Shown piece after piece: positions 5,306 to 5,547 of a stretch of DNA of 5,547 bases. How positions within the stretch are numbered: the stretch's first letter is position 1; every line of letters starts with the position of its first letter. The translations under genes were made by a program, and so were the position numbers. The notes beneath the pieces were generated by a model that saw only the letters and a list, made by a program, of their open reading frames with translations, was not told the origin of the DNA and made no database searches. This DNA comes from Treponema sp. (GTDB lineage: Bacteria; Spirochaetota; Spirochaetia; Treponematales; Breznakiellaceae): contig JAISEB010000253.1 of assembly GCA_031264395.1 (NCBI GenBank), positions 1 through 5,547 on the forward strand, written 5' to 3'.

Positions 5306-5390
5306 GCCACCTGCCGTGGAGGCGGGGCCACCGTAGGTGGCCGTGCGGGGGCGGCGTGATGGGGAAGAGCGACGGCACCCCCTACGGGGG
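5305..5390. repeat. G+C-rich repeat, htpG 5' side (inverted relative to 3226-3302)
   Basis: It carries agccacctgccg (5305-5316) and ccccctacggggg (5378-5390), the reverse complements of the two end sequences at 3291-3302 and 3226-3238. Inside is a perfect 7-bp stem ggccacc-gta-ggtggcc (5326-5342). The GTA loop recurs in the hairpin of the other copy. The two copies face each other across htpG. Confidence 0.5.
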
Positions 5391-5547
5391 AAATGGAGAT
5401 GGGGTTCACCACTTCAGTCAATGGAGAAACGGCGGAAAATCAGACGCGACTCGAGTATTATGGAACCGCAACATCAAAAATAAAATACACCATGAGTAAT
5501 GCCCAGTCATATTGGCTAGCGTCGCCGAAATTTGACACTACTCAGTA
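5391..5547. other. right end of window, no supported gene
   Basis: Together with 5230-5390 this makes a gene-free stretch of 318 bases upstream of htpG. A plus-strand frame begins with ATG at 5492 (MSNAQSYWLASPKF...) and is still open after 18 codons at the window edge, but no Shine-Dalgarno sequence precedes it and the product is not recognised, so it is not called as a gene. All three minus-strand frames contain a stop within the last 40 bases, so no minus-strand gene runs in from the right. Confidence 0.4.

Noticed and set aside
5229..5421. N-terminal extension of HtpG starting at 5421
   Set aside because: The extension is encoded by repeat sequence and does not resemble HtpG; the conserved start MAQHEF at 5229 has a good ribosome site.
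5492..5547. Start of a new plus-strand gene (MSNAQSYWLASPKF...)
   Set aside because: Only 18 codons are visible before the edge, with no Shine-Dalgarno and no recognisable product.

Overview
The window looks like a chromosomal segment of a Gram-negative-type bacterium that makes many lipoproteins, most likely a spirochaete of the Treponema group. This is an inference. The wording of the middle and C-terminal HtpG domains resembles treponemal HtpG as I remember it, and the small unrecognised lipoproteins and repeat-rich intergenic DNA fit. No rRNA, tRNA or species marker is present to settle it.

Left part (1-2938, + strand): four genes point the same way. They are a 247-aa lipoprotein of unknown function (133-876), a second unrelated lipoprotein of about 203 aa (1126-1737), a 118-aa protein with three probable membrane segments (1778-2134), and an A+T-rich gene for a divergent member of the Lgt (prolipoprotein diacylglyceryl transferase) family (2177-2938). 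The last three are closely spaced and could be one operon. The two lipoprotein genes share the same leader: an inverted repeat, a G+C hairpin, a Shine-Dalgarno sequence, a start codon and about the first ten codons. In the second copy this leader sits in front of a gene that already has its own ribosome binding sites. The Lgt-like protein keeps the fold motifs but appears to lack several residues known to matter in E. coli Lgt, and it has gained a GC-x5-CC cysteine cluster.

Middle (2939-3309): no gene. This stretch holds hairpin-forming repeats. One of about 113 bp (3092-3205) is a second copy of the element between the two lipoprotein genes (887-999). The copies differ at paired stem positions by compensatory swaps, so the secondary structure, not just the sequence, appears conserved.

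Right part (3310-5229, - strand): htpG (bacterial Hsp90) is complete in length and domains, but a single in-frame TAA at 4600-4602 separates the ATPase domain from the middle and C-terminal domains. Inverted copies of a G+C-rich repeat lie on both sides of it. The last 318 bases contain one of those copies, a weak candidate htpG promoter, and nothing else I can call with confidence.

The most interesting items are the two structured repeat families with covarying stems, the leader cassette captured by a second gene, the Lgt-like paralogue beside lipoprotein genes, and the split htpG.
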